Of a DNA stretch of 7,152 bases, positions 1 to 6,263 are shown piece after piece. The position numbers and the translations under genes were made by a program. The notes beneath the pieces were generated by a model. It saw only the letters and a program-made list of their open reading frames with translations, did not search any database and was not told the origin of the DNA. This stretch comes from an uncultured Oscillospiraceae bacterium (GTDB lineage Bacteria; Bacillota; Clostridia; Oscillospirales; Oscillospiraceae), in assembly GCA_947628265.1 (NCBI GenBank), contig CANQZF010000086.1:1-7152 (forward strand), in the 5' to 3' direction. The first letter of the stretch is position 1, and every line of letters starts with the position of its first letter.

Positions 1-1
1 C

Positions 2-265
2 CATGACGGCGGACCAGCTCTACGGCTTCCGGCGGGGCGGATGATCGTCCTCAACCACGGCGCCGTCGCCATGGACGGCGCGCCGGAGGAAATTTTCTCC
101 CGGGGGGAGGAGCTGCGGGCCATGGGGCTGGCGACGCCCGTTATGACCGACCTTGCGGATAAGCTCTCGGAGCTGGGGGTCCGGCTGCCCCGCACCGTCT
201 ACACGGTGGAGCAGATGACTGCGGCCCTTCTGGAGCTGGAGAGGGGGCGGCGGGATGCTTCGTGA
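2..265 (+). CDS. ecfA2: Energy-coupling factor (ECF) transporter ATPase EcfA, C-terminal fragment
   Basis: This is the C-terminal end of an ABC-type ATPase that powers an ECF vitamin/micronutrient importer together with EcfT and exchangeable S components. The frame is open from base 2 to the TGA at 263-265, and the gene starts before the window. The readable part has IVLNHG followed by MDGAPEEIF, the usual EcfA/CbiO segment after the H-loop. Next comes the EcfA-specific tail (LRAMGLATP, then a helical stretch, then YTVEQM). Walker A, the signature and Walker B motifs lie outside the window. EcfA2 rather than EcfA1 is inferred from its position directly before ecfT; the tail alone does not separate the two. 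Its end overlaps the ecfT start by 11 bp. The first 13 codons (2-40) do not read like the family, which should show TH, then M, EA and ADR. Only LP-A-GR resembles it, so a sequence error or small indel near the window edge is possible. Confidence 0.85.
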   Translation, partial: HDGGPALRLPAGRMIVLNHGAVAMDGAPEEIFSRGEELRAMGLATPVMTDLADKLSELGVRLPRTVYTVEQMTAALLELERGRRDAS

Positions 266-1058
266 CATCACGCTGGGCCAGTATTTCCCCGGAAACACCG
301 TGGCCCACCGGCTGGACCCCAGGACAAAGATCTTACTGCTCATTATCTATATCGTCGCCCTCTTTTCCGCCAAGAGCTGGGTCTCCTACGGCGCGGTGCT
401 GGTGTGCCTCGCGGCCGCCATCGCCGTGTCGCGCATCCGGCTCTCGGTGATGCTCAAGGGGATGAAGCCCCTCATCTTCATCATCGTCCTCACCGCCGGC
501 CTCAACCTCTTTTACGGCCGGGGCGAGCCCATCGCCCAGTGGTGGATCTTCAAGATCACCCGGGAGGGCATCCGCGCCGCCATCTTCATGGCCGGGCGCA
601 TCATCATGCTGGTGATGGGCACCTTTATGCTGACCTACACCACCTCCCCCATCATGCTGACCTACGGGCTGGAGCTGTTGCTGAACCCCTTGAAGAAGCT
701 GAAGGTCCCGGTCCATGAGCTGGCGATGATGATGAGCATGGCCCTGCGGCTCATCCCCACCCTCATCGAGGAGACGGACAAGATCATGTCCGCCCAGAAG
801 GCCCGGGGGGCCCAGTTCGACACGGGAAATCTCATCGAGAAGGCAAAGGCCATGCTGCCCATCCTCATCCCACTCTTCCTCTCCTCTTTCCGCCGCGCCG
901 ACGAGCTGGCCACGGCCATGGAGGCCCGGTGCTACCACGGCGGGGAGGGCCGGACGAGGCTGAAGGTCCTGAAGCTCACGGGACGGGACTTCACCGCCCT
1001 GGGGCTGGGGCTCGCGGTGTGCGTGGGGGTCATCGTGCTTGCGAGGTTCGCGCTGTGA
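255..1058 (+). CDS. ecfT: Energy-coupling factor transporter transmembrane protein EcfT
   Basis: This 267-residue protein is the membrane scaffold of the ECF importer. It passes the movement of the EcfA ATPase pair to the substrate-binding S component. It opens with the family's N-terminal pattern (LGQYFPGNTVAHRLDPRTK). Hydrophobic segments lie at about residues 25-38, 43-60, 70-86, 106-126 and 247-264, with a further hydrophobic stretch near 198-212. The two cytoplasmic coupling motifs that dock in the ATPase grooves are present: ARG at 183-185 (in QKARGAQF) and ARC at 224-226 (in AMEARCYHGG). Length and motif spacing are normal. The ATG at 255 has a purine-rich ribosome site (GAGAGGGGG, from 239) and lies inside the end of ecfA, so translation is probably coupled. 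The stop overlaps the truA start by 4 bp. No S-component gene is nearby, as expected for a shared (group II) ECF module. Confidence 0.96.
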   Translation: MLRDITLGQYFPGNTVAHRLDPRTKILLLIIYIVALFSAKSWVSYGAVLVCLAAAIAVSRIRLSVMLKGMKPLIFIIVLTAGLNLFYGRGEPIAQWWIFKITREGIRAAIFMAGRIIMLVMGTFMLTYTTSPIMLTYGLELLLNPLKKLKVPVHELAMMMSMALRLIPTLIEETDKIMSAQKARGAQFDTGNLIEKAKAMLPILIPLFLSSFRRADELATAMEARCYHGGEGRTRLKVLKLTGRDFTALGLGLAVCVGVIVLARFAL

Positions 1059-1834
1059 GAAATATCGCCTTGAAGCTCCGCTACCGGGGGACGGCCTACC
1101 ACGGCTGGCAGGTCCAGAAAAACGACGTCACCGTGGCCGAGACGGTGGAGGACGCCCTATATAAGCTCACCGGGGAGCGCTCCCGGGTCATCGGCTGCGG
1201 GCGCACTGATGCCGGGGTACACGCCCTCAATTACTGCGCGAATTTCAGATCCGACACCGCCATTCCCGCCGACAGGCTGCCCCTGGCCCTCAACTCCCGG
1301 CTGCCGGAGGACATCAGCTGCCTCGCCGCCGTGGACGCGCCGGAGGAGTTTAACGCCATCCTCTCCTGTATAAAAAAGGAGTATATCTACCGCATCCGCA
1401 ATACCCGCATCCCCGACCCCTTCGAGCGGGACAGGGCGTACTTCTACCCCTCCCCCCTTAAGGTGGACGTGATGCGCGACGCCGCCGGGAAATTCGTGGG
1501 CACCCACGACTTCGCCGCCGTGCGCAGCGTGGGGACGGAGACGAAAACCACCGTGCGGACCATTTACTGGTGCGAGATCGAGCAAAGCGGGAGCCTCGTC
1601 ACCATGCGGGTGTGCGCCGACGGGTTCCTCTACAACATGGTGCGGGCCATCATGGGCACGGTGATCTACTGCTCCGAGGGGAAGCTGGACCCGGAGGACA
1701 TCCCGGCGCTTTTGGAGACGCGGGATAGGCGGCTCACCGGCCCCACCGTCCCGCCCCAGGGGCTCTATTTGAGCCGCGTGTGGTACGAGGGGGCCGTGGG
1801 GGACATGATGGCCGGGGACGTTTTTTCGGAGTGA
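1055..1834 (+). CDS. truA: tRNA pseudouridine(38-40) synthase TruA
   Basis: TruA isomerises uridines 38, 39 and 40 in the anticodon arm of many tRNAs. The 259-residue length is typical. Visible motifs: YRGTAYHGWQ at 10-19, the catalytic GCGRTDAGVHA at 47-57 with nucleophile D52 and R50, KKEYIYRI at 107-114 with the active-site tyrosine, HDFAA at 151-155, FLYNMVRAIMG at 191-201 with R197, and the closing GPTVPPQGLYL. I chose the GTG at 1055. It gives the usual N-terminus (RNIALKLRYRGT), overlaps the ecfT stop as GTGA, and has GCGAGG about 9 bases upstream. The same frame stays open further upstream inside ecfT, but that extension is not TruA-like. One oddity: the conserved FxAR segment reads FNAIL (99-103), with Ile in place of the usual Arg. 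No strong intrinsic terminator follows. Confidence 0.96.
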   Translation: MRNIALKLRYRGTAYHGWQVQKNDVTVAETVEDALYKLTGERSRVIGCGRTDAGVHALNYCANFRSDTAIPADRLPLALNSRLPEDISCLAAVDAPEEFNAILSCIKKEYIYRIRNTRIPDPFERDRAYFYPSPLKVDVMRDAAGKFVGTHDFAAVRSVGTETKTTVRTIYWCEIEQSGSLVTMRVCADGFLYNMVRAIMGTVIYCSEGKLDPEDIPALLETRDRRLTGPTVPPQGLYLSRVWYEGAVGDMMAGDVFSE

Positions 1835-1843
1835 CGTTTTTTC
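1817..1843 (+). repeat. 11-bp direct repeat across the truA stop codon
   Basis: The 11-mer GACGTTTTTTC occurs at 1817-1827 (last codons of truA) and again at 1833-1843 (across the stop and into the spacer), offset by 16 bp. Each copy holds a run of six T. I find no GC-rich stem directly before either run, so neither is a convincing intrinsic terminator. It may be a small local duplication. Confidence 0.6.
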
Positions 1844-1847
1844 ATAT

Positions 1848-1861
1848 TAATTTGCAAATTA
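1848..1861. promoter_or_regulatory. 14-bp perfect palindrome over the -35 box (possible operator)
   Basis: TAATTTGCAAATTA is a perfect inverted repeat with no spacer, centred between 1854 and 1855. The -35 hexamer sits in its middle, so a dimeric DNA-binding protein bound here would block RNA polymerase. Two more complementary pairs (1845-1864 and 1846-1863) lie outside one mismatch. No regulator gene is in the window and I do not recognise the motif as a named operator. It could also be chance in AT-rich DNA. Confidence 0.45.
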
Positions 1862-1880
1862 TTAACGAATGTGCTACAAT
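1852..1880 (+). promoter_or_regulatory. Sigma-A type promoter with extended -10
   Basis: The -35 box TTGCAA (1852-1857) and the -10 box TACAAT (1875-1880) are separated by exactly 17 bp, each with one mismatch to consensus. TG lies one base before the -10 (1872-1873), giving an extended -10. The site is in an AT-rich island within otherwise GC-rich DNA, 51-79 bases before the start codon at 1931. Transcription would begin near 1887 and would drive the DUF5711-like gene and probably cvpA and the Clp gene. A second TG-T-TACAAT lies at 1885-1893 but lacks a well-placed -35. Confidence 0.8.
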
Positions 1881-1896
1881 AGTATGTTACAATAAA

Positions 1897-1913
1897 GTGT
1901 CTTAAAAAGACGC
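1897..1913 (+). promoter_or_regulatory. Small hairpin in the 5' leader of the DUF5711-like gene
   Basis: GTGTCTT (1897-1903) can pair with AAGACGC (1907-1913), giving 7 bp including one G-U, with a loop of AAA. It would lie shortly after the predicted transcription start and about 7 bases before the AGAGGG ribosome site (1921-1926). There is no U-run after it, so it is not a terminator. A role in mRNA stability or initiation is possible but unproven. Confidence 0.4.
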
Positions 1914-1930
1914 GCTCTTCAGAGGGACGT

Positions 1931-3040
1931 ATGGACGAGAAGCGGAAAAAAAAGAGAGGCTTTTTCAAGGCCCTTTGCGTATTGCTGCTCATCGCGGCGG
2001 CCATCCTCGCCGTGGCCATGGCGGTGGCAAGCCAGCGGGAGGGCGGGCTTCGGGGCCTGTGGCGGGAGCTTCGGGGGGACGTGGACGCGAGGGAGTTTTT
2101 CTTCGAGAACGCCTCCGGCGGGAGCTTCGCCGACCTCGATAACGGCCTTGCCGTGGCCGCCACCTCCGGGCTTTACGTCTACGACCGGGAGGGCGAGCAG
2201 ACCTTTACGCGGCTCTACACCTGGACACAGCCCATCGTGAGGGCCGCCGGGACCTACGGGGCGGCCTACGACGTGGGCGGGGAGCTGGTGCTCTTCTTTG
2301 AAAGCGTCGGTATGATCCGCGAGCTGAAATTTGACAACCCCGTCGTCTCCGTCACCGTCAACGACCTGGGGTACCTGACGGTCTGCACCCAGGAAAATGA
2401 TTATATGGGCTCCGCCACGGTCTATAATTCCCTGGGGACCGCCATTTACAAGTGGTCCGCCGGCCGGGGCCGGGTGCTCTCCGGCGCGGTGCGCGACCGG
2501 GACGAGCTTCTGGTCCTGACCCTGGGCTCCGGCGGCAGCCGCGTGGTGACCATGCCCCTCACCAGCGAGGACCTGACGGCGGAATACACCGTGGAGGACC
2601 TGGTCATTGACGCCGTATGCACAAGCTCCGGCGTGACGCTGGTCACCACCACCCGGCTCATCGGGCTGGACCGGGACCTCAAGGAGTCCTGGACCCTGGA
2701 CTACGCCGGCAGGTTCCTTCAGGGGTACTCCATAGGCGCCGATTGCGTCATTCTCACGCTCTCCGATTTCCAGGTGGGCGGCGAGCGCACGGTGATGACC
2801 GTCTCCGACGCCGGCCAGCTTCTGGGGAGTCTTCAGCTTGAGGGGGAGATCACGGACCTCGGCGTCTCCCAAAATAAAGCGGCGGTGCTCTCCGGCGGGG
2901 TGCTGACGGTCTTCGAGCGGTCCCTCGCCTCCCCCACCGAATATGAATGTGACTTTGGCGCCGAGCGGGTGATGATAAGGCCGGACGGCACCGTCCTGTG
3001 CGCCGGGACCTTCTCCGCCTTTGTGTTCGGCGGCGAATAA
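1931..3040 (+). CDS. DUF5711-like membrane-anchored beta-propeller protein
   Basis: This 369-residue protein has no assigned biochemical function. It starts with a very basic stretch (KRKKKR, residues 4-9), then one hydrophobic segment at about 12-34. That predicts a single N-terminal membrane anchor or uncleaved signal, with the rest outside the cell by the positive-inside rule. The remainder is rich in short beta-strand units resembling WD40/PQQ-type blades, for example GLAVAATSGLYVYDREG (72-88), SATVYNSLGTAIYKWS (161-176), VTLVTTTRLIGLDRD (near 236-250) and a final VMIRPDGTVLCAGTFSAF. This matches the DUF5711 proteins of Clostridia as I remember them, and the cvpA neighbour fits. The ATG at 1931 has AGAGGG four bases upstream and follows its own promoter. 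The gene ends in TAA TAG, two in-frame stops in a row, 21 bases before cvpA. A binding or sensing role outside the cell is inference only; no catalytic motif is visible. Confidence 0.85.
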   Translation: MDEKRKKKRGFFKALCVLLLIAAAILAVAMAVASQREGGLRGLWRELRGDVDAREFFFENASGGSFADLDNGLAVAATSGLYVYDREGEQTFTRLYTWTQPIVRAAGTYGAAYDVGGELVLFFESVGMIRELKFDNPVVSVTVNDLGYLTVCTQENDYMGSATVYNSLGTAIYKWSAGRGRVLSGAVRDRDELLVLTLGSGGSRVVTMPLTSEDLTAEYTVEDLVIDAVCTSSGVTLVTTTRLIGLDRDLKESWTLDYAGRFLQGYSIGADCVILTLSDFQVGGERTVMTVSDAGQLLGSLQLEGEITDLGVSQNKAAVLSGGVLTVFERSLASPTEYECDFGAERVMIRPDGTVLCAGTFSAFVFGGE

Positions 3041-3061
3041 TAGCTTTAAGGAGAAAAAGGC

Positions 3062-3781
3062 ATGAGCTTAGTTATTGACCTTGCGCTGGCGGCCATCGTG
3101 GTCTTTTGCGCCTGGCGGGGGTTTCGGACGGGCATCATAAACGGGGTGTCCTGGATCCTGGCCGTGGTCATCGCCATCTACGGGGCAAATCTGGTGGCCA
3201 ACGTCTACAGCCGGGAGCTGGCGGGCATGATGCAGCCCTTCGCCCTGGGCGTGGTGGACTCCACCCTCAACGGCGACAAGGAGAACGGCAGCCCCGACGA
3301 CGACACCGTCATCGACCAGAATATCTCCATCGACGAGCGGGACAAGCTGGACGTCTATACCGTCTCCAAGGCGGTGCTGACCCGCTTAGGGCTGGCCCCC
3401 GACGCCGCCGACTCCATCGCGCGCCAGACGTCCCTGGAGTTTACCCGCGTCAGCCCCGATATGTCCTACCGCCTCACGGAGCTTCTCTGTGAGCGGGCGG
3501 CGTATGTGGTGCTCTTTATCATCGCCTTCGCCCTTATCGCCATTATTTTCACCGTCATCGGCAACGTCTTTGATCTGTCCTTCGGCATCCCGGGGCATGA
3601 GAACCTGAACCACATCACCGGCGCGGCCCTGGGCGTCATCCGGGGCATCCTCATCGTGCTGGTCATCGGGTGCGTGGGCCGGTACATCGGCATCGTGCTC
3701 CCCGACGCCGTCATGGAAAAGACCTTTATCTTCAGAAGGATCGTGGAGGCCAATAAAATCGCGGCGCTTCTGAAGATATAA
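3062..3781 (+). CDS. CvpA family membrane protein
   Basis: This 239-residue integral membrane protein belongs to the CvpA/colicin V production family. E. coli CvpA is needed for colicin V production and has been linked to envelope stress tolerance; its molecular activity is unclear. Four hydrophobic segments are visible at about 3-19, 27-46, 146-168 and 187-208. The N-terminal pattern DLALAAIVVFCAWRGFRTGIINGVS contains the family's short glycine- and arginine-containing hairpin between segments 1 and 2. The last part (NHITGAALGVIRGILIVLVIG) matches the usual fourth-segment pattern. The loop between segments 2 and 3 is about 100 residues and holds an acidic, polar stretch (GDKENGSPDDDTVIDQN, 71-87), much longer than in E. 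coli CvpA (about 160 residues in total). AAGGAG (3048-3053) lies 8 bases before the ATG. It is probably co-transcribed with the DUF5711-like gene upstream. Confidence 0.9.
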   Translation: MSLVIDLALAAIVVFCAWRGFRTGIINGVSWILAVVIAIYGANLVANVYSRELAGMMQPFALGVVDSTLNGDKENGSPDDDTVIDQNISIDERDKLDVYTVSKAVLTRLGLAPDAADSIARQTSLEFTRVSPDMSYRLTELLCERAAYVVLFIIAFALIAIIFTVIGNVFDLSFGIPGHENLNHITGAALGVIRGILIVLVIGCVGRYIGIVLPDAVMEKTFIFRRIVEANKIAALLKI

Positions 3782-3799
3782 CCGTATACATCCCCCTGC

Positions 3800-3867
3800 G
3801 GCGCTCATAAGCTGAACCGTGACCCTTTCGCGGAGCCTGAGCGCCCGCCCGTACCGGCCTTCGCCGG
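3800..3867 (+). promoter_or_regulatory. Two inverted repeats in the leader of the Clp gene
   Basis: GGCGCTCA (3800-3807) is exactly complementary to TGAGCGCC (3838-3845). Inside that 30-base loop, CCGTG (3817-3821) can pair with CGCGG (3829-3833), with one G-U. A second hairpin follows: CCGGC (3854-3858) and GCCGG (3863-3867) around CTTC, ending 7 bases before the ribosome site. The 103-base gap between cvpA and the Clp gene is therefore mostly folded if transcribed. No U-run follows. I found no CtsR-like direct repeat, no CIRCE element and no convincing promoter here. Confidence 0.45.
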
Positions 3868-3884
3868 AGAAATTGGAGAAGACA

Positions 3885-6209
3885 ATGCAGCCAACACTTT
3901 GCTCCCGCTGCCACAAGAACGTGGCGGTCATATTCGTCACGAAAATTGAAAACGGAAAGACCACCTCCGAGGGGCTGTGCCTCAAATGCGCCCGGGAGAT
4001 GGGCATGAAGCCCGTGGATGACATCATGAAAAAGATGGGCATCACCGACGAGGACCTGGATAATCTGTCCGGCGAAATGCTGGAGGCCTTCGGCGGCGCC
4101 GAGGAGCTTCAGGACGACCCGGAGGGCGACGCCGGCGACGGCGAGGACGACTCCGGCAAGACCGCCACCTTCCCCTTCCTGGGCCGCCTCTTCGGGACCC
4201 AGGACAGCGGCTCCGGCCCCGCCCCCGGCGGCGGCAGCCAGGAAAAGCGCCGGGACAAAAATGACCGGGACAAGAAGCGCAAATTCCTGGACACCTACTG
4301 CATCTCCCTCTCCGCCCGGGCCCAGGCCGGAAAGCTGGATAAGCTCGTGGGGCGGGAGGAGGAGCTGGAGCGTGTGGTCCAGATCTTGAACCGCCGCCAG
4401 AAAAATAACCCCTGCCTTATCGGCGAGCCCGGCGTGGGCAAGACCGCCATCGCCGAGGGCCTGGCCCAGCGCATCGCCTCGGGGGATGTGCCCTACAAGC
4501 TCCGGGACAAGGAGGTCTATCTTCTGGATCTCACGAGCCTCGTTGCCGGGACCCAGTTCCGGGGCCAGTTTGAGTCCCGGATGAAGGGGCTCATCGACGA
4601 AATAAAGCGCGTGGGCAACATCATCCTGGTGATCGACGAGGTCCACACCTTAGTGGGCGCCGGGGACGCCGAGGGCTCCATGAGCGCCGCCAACATCCTA
4701 AAGCCCGCCCTCTCCAGAGGGGAGATCCAGGTCATCGGCGCCACCACCTTCAACGAGTACCGCAAGCACATCGAAAAGGACACGGCCCTGGAGCGGCGCT
4801 TCCAGCCCGTCACCGTTTCGGAGCCCAGCGTGGAGGAGTCCATCGAGATCATCAAGGGCATCGCCCCCTATTACGAGAGCTTCCACGGCGTGCGCATCTC
4901 CGACGCCATGTGCCGTCAGGCGGTGCTCCTCTCCGAGCGGTATATCACCGACCGCTTCCTCCCCGACAAGGCCATCGACCTCATCGACGAGGCGTGCTCC
5001 GACGTGAACCTCAAATGCAAAAATTACGCCCGTTTGGCGGAGATCGACAAGGAGCTTGCGGACATCGCCACGGAGCGGGATATGCTCTTGGAGCGCCCCG
5101 AGACCGACCAGACCCCCTACGCCGAGGAGGACTACGCCCGCCTTGCCAAGCTCCGGGGCCGGGAGATCGCCATTTCCGACGAGAAGCTGAAGCTCCAGGC
5201 CCAGGGCCTCCCCGAGCTGGGTTTAGATAATTTTGCCCGGATCATTGAGCTCTGGACCAAGATCCCCGCCTCCACCATCCGGGAGGACGAGCACAAGAAG
5301 CTGGCGGAGCTCGACAAACGCTTAAAACAGCACATCGTGGGCCAGGACGAGGCCGTGGACGCCGTCTGCGCCGCCATCAAGCGAAACCGCATGGGCATCT
5401 CTGTCAAGCACAAGCCCGTGAGCTTCATCTTCGTGGGCTCCACCGGCGTGGGCAAGACGGAGCTTGTCAAGCGCCTTGCCGAGGATATGTTCCACGCCCC
5501 GGAGTCCCTCATAAGGCTTGATATGTCCGAGTTTATGGAAAAATTCTCCGTCTCCCGGATCATCGGCTCGCCCCCGGGCTACGTGGGGTATGACGAGGCG
5601 GGACAGCTGACGGAGAAGATCCGCCGCAAGCCCTACTCCGTGGTGCTCTTCGACGAGATCGAGAAGGCCCACCCGGACGTGATGAACATCCTCCTCCAGA
5701 TTTTGGACGACGGGCGCATCACCGACGCCCAGGGCCGGACGGTGAATTTTGAGAACACCATCATCATCATGACCACCAACGCCGGGTCCGACAGGCGCGG
5801 CGCGGGCTCCGTGGGCTTCGGCGGCACCGCCGGGGACATGGACCGGGAGCGGGTGATGAAGGCCCTCCGGGAGTTTTTGCGGCCGGAGTTCATAAACCGC
5901 GTGGACGAGGTCATCTACTTCAACCGCCTGACGGAGGAGAACTTCAAGGCCATCGCCGGCCTCATGCTGGAGGAGCTGCGCCAGGGGCTTGCCGAGAAGG
6001 CCATGACCTTCACCTGGGACGACTCCGTTATCGACTACCTCACCCGCAAGTCCTACTCCCTGGAGTACGGCGCCCGGAACCTCCGGCGCACCATCCAGAA
6101 GGACATCGAGGACAAGGTCGCCGCCGAGCTCATTGACAACTACGCCCGGGAGCTCACCCACGTGGGCGTGACGGCGGAGGGCGACAACATCACCGTCATT
6201 ATCGCGTAA
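3885..6209 (+). CDS. clpE: ClpE-like ATP-dependent Clp protease ATP-binding subunit
   Basis: This 774-residue AAA+ unfoldase is expected to unfold substrates and feed them to ClpP. The N-terminus is a four-cysteine zinc finger (C6, C9, C32, C35), as in ClpE and McsA, in place of the Clp_N repeat domain of ClpC/ClpB. A charged, glycine-rich linker (about 65-135) follows. D1 has Walker A GEPGVGKT (180-187), Walker B with D251-E252, and RR at 304-305. A short coiled middle domain lies at about 380-445. D2 begins near V485 with Walker A GSTGVGKT (518-525), Walker B with D590-E591, VGF at 643-645 (the ClpP-docking loop position), FINR ending at R672, and the sensor-2 motif GAR at 729-731. All ATPase residues look intact. 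I chose the ATG at 3885 because it has GGAG six bases upstream and puts the zinc finger at the N-terminus. A GTG at 3819 would add 22 unrelated residues. No clpP, mcsA, mcsB or ctsR is nearby. PGAP-style annotation may name it only generically or as ClpC. Confidence 0.93.
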   Translation: MQPTLCSRCHKNVAVIFVTKIENGKTTSEGLCLKCAREMGMKPVDDIMKKMGITDEDLDNLSGEMLEAFGGAEELQDDPEGDAGDGEDDSGKTATFPFLGRLFGTQDSGSGPAPGGGSQEKRRDKNDRDKKRKFLDTYCISLSARAQAGKLDKLVGREEELERVVQILNRRQKNNPCLIGEPGVGKTAIAEGLAQRIASGDVPYKLRDKEVYLLDLTSLVAGTQFRGQFESRMKGLIDEIKRVGNIILVIDEVHTLVGAGDAEGSMSAANILKPALSRGEIQVIGATTFNEYRKHIEKDTALERRFQPVTVSEPSVEESIEIIKGIAPYYESFHGVRISDAMCRQAVLLSERYITDRFLPDKAIDLIDEACSDVNLKCKNYARLAEIDKELADIATERDMLLERPETDQTPYAEEDYARLAKLRGREIAISDEKLKLQAQGLPELGLDNFARIIELWTKIPASTIREDEHKKLAELDKRLKQHIVGQDEAVDAVCAAIKRNRMGISVKHKPVSFIFVGSTGVGKTELVKRLAEDMFHAPESLIRLDMSEFMEKFSVSRIIGSPPGYVGYDEAGQLTEKIRRKPYSVVLFDEIEKAHPDVMNILLQILDDGRITDAQGRTVNFENTIIIMTTNAGSDRRGAGSVGFGGTAGDMDRERVMKALREFLRPEFINRVDEVIYFNRLTEENFKAIAGLMLEELRQGLAEKAMTFTWDDSVIDYLTRKSYSLEYGARNLRRTIQKDIEDKVAAELIDNYARELTHVGVTAEGDNITVIIA

Positions 6210-6222
6210 ATAGAATTCATTG

Positions 6223-6228
6223 AAAGGA
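6223..6228 (+). promoter_or_regulatory. Ribosome binding site of the rRNA methyltransferase gene, far upstream of its ATG
   Basis: AAAGGA, preceded by G at 6222, gives a 7-base match to the usual 16S anti-Shine-Dalgarno end. It is the only good ribosome site near the ATG at 6264. It lies 35 bases upstream, well outside the normal range, and a 24-base hairpin fills most of that gap. Confidence 0.55.
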
Positions 6229-6229
6229 A

Positions 6230-6253
6230 AAAGCCGGGTCACCACCCGGCTTT
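6230..6253 (+). terminator. Strong hairpin after the Clp gene: weak terminator or start-site bridge
   Basis: AAAGCCGGGT (6230-6239) pairs perfectly with ACCCGGCTTT (6244-6253) around a CACC loop, giving 10 bp. It starts 21 bases after the Clp stop, as an intrinsic terminator would. The T-run is poor: three T that also belong to the stem, then CCCCGCTTTT. It ends only 10 bases before the next start codon and lies between that gene's ribosome site and ATG. It may be a partial terminator, an element acting on translation, or both. Confidence 0.65.
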
Positions 6254-6263
6254 CCCCGCTTTT

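Noticed and set aside
929..1054. The upstream extension of the truA frame inside ecfT
   Set aside because: The extra residues are an out-of-frame reading of ecfT. TruA homology begins just after the GTG at 1055, which has the typical GTGA overlap.
1919..2872. A 317-codon minus-strand frame over the DUF5711-like gene
   Set aside because: It is also compositional: proline-, glycine- and histidine-rich with no domain or upstream ribosome site. The + strand frame has a promoter, a ribosome site, a membrane anchor and repeated beta-strand units.
3819..3884. A GTG at 3819 as an earlier start for the Clp protein
   Set aside because: It adds 22 residues unlike any Clp N-terminus and overlaps the leader hairpins. 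The ATG at 3885 has GGAG at good spacing and begins just before the zinc finger.
3782..3884. A possible CtsR or HrcA (CIRCE) operator before the Clp gene
   Set aside because: I looked for the AGGTCAAA-type direct repeat and the TTAGCACTC/GAGTGCTAA inverted repeat and found neither.
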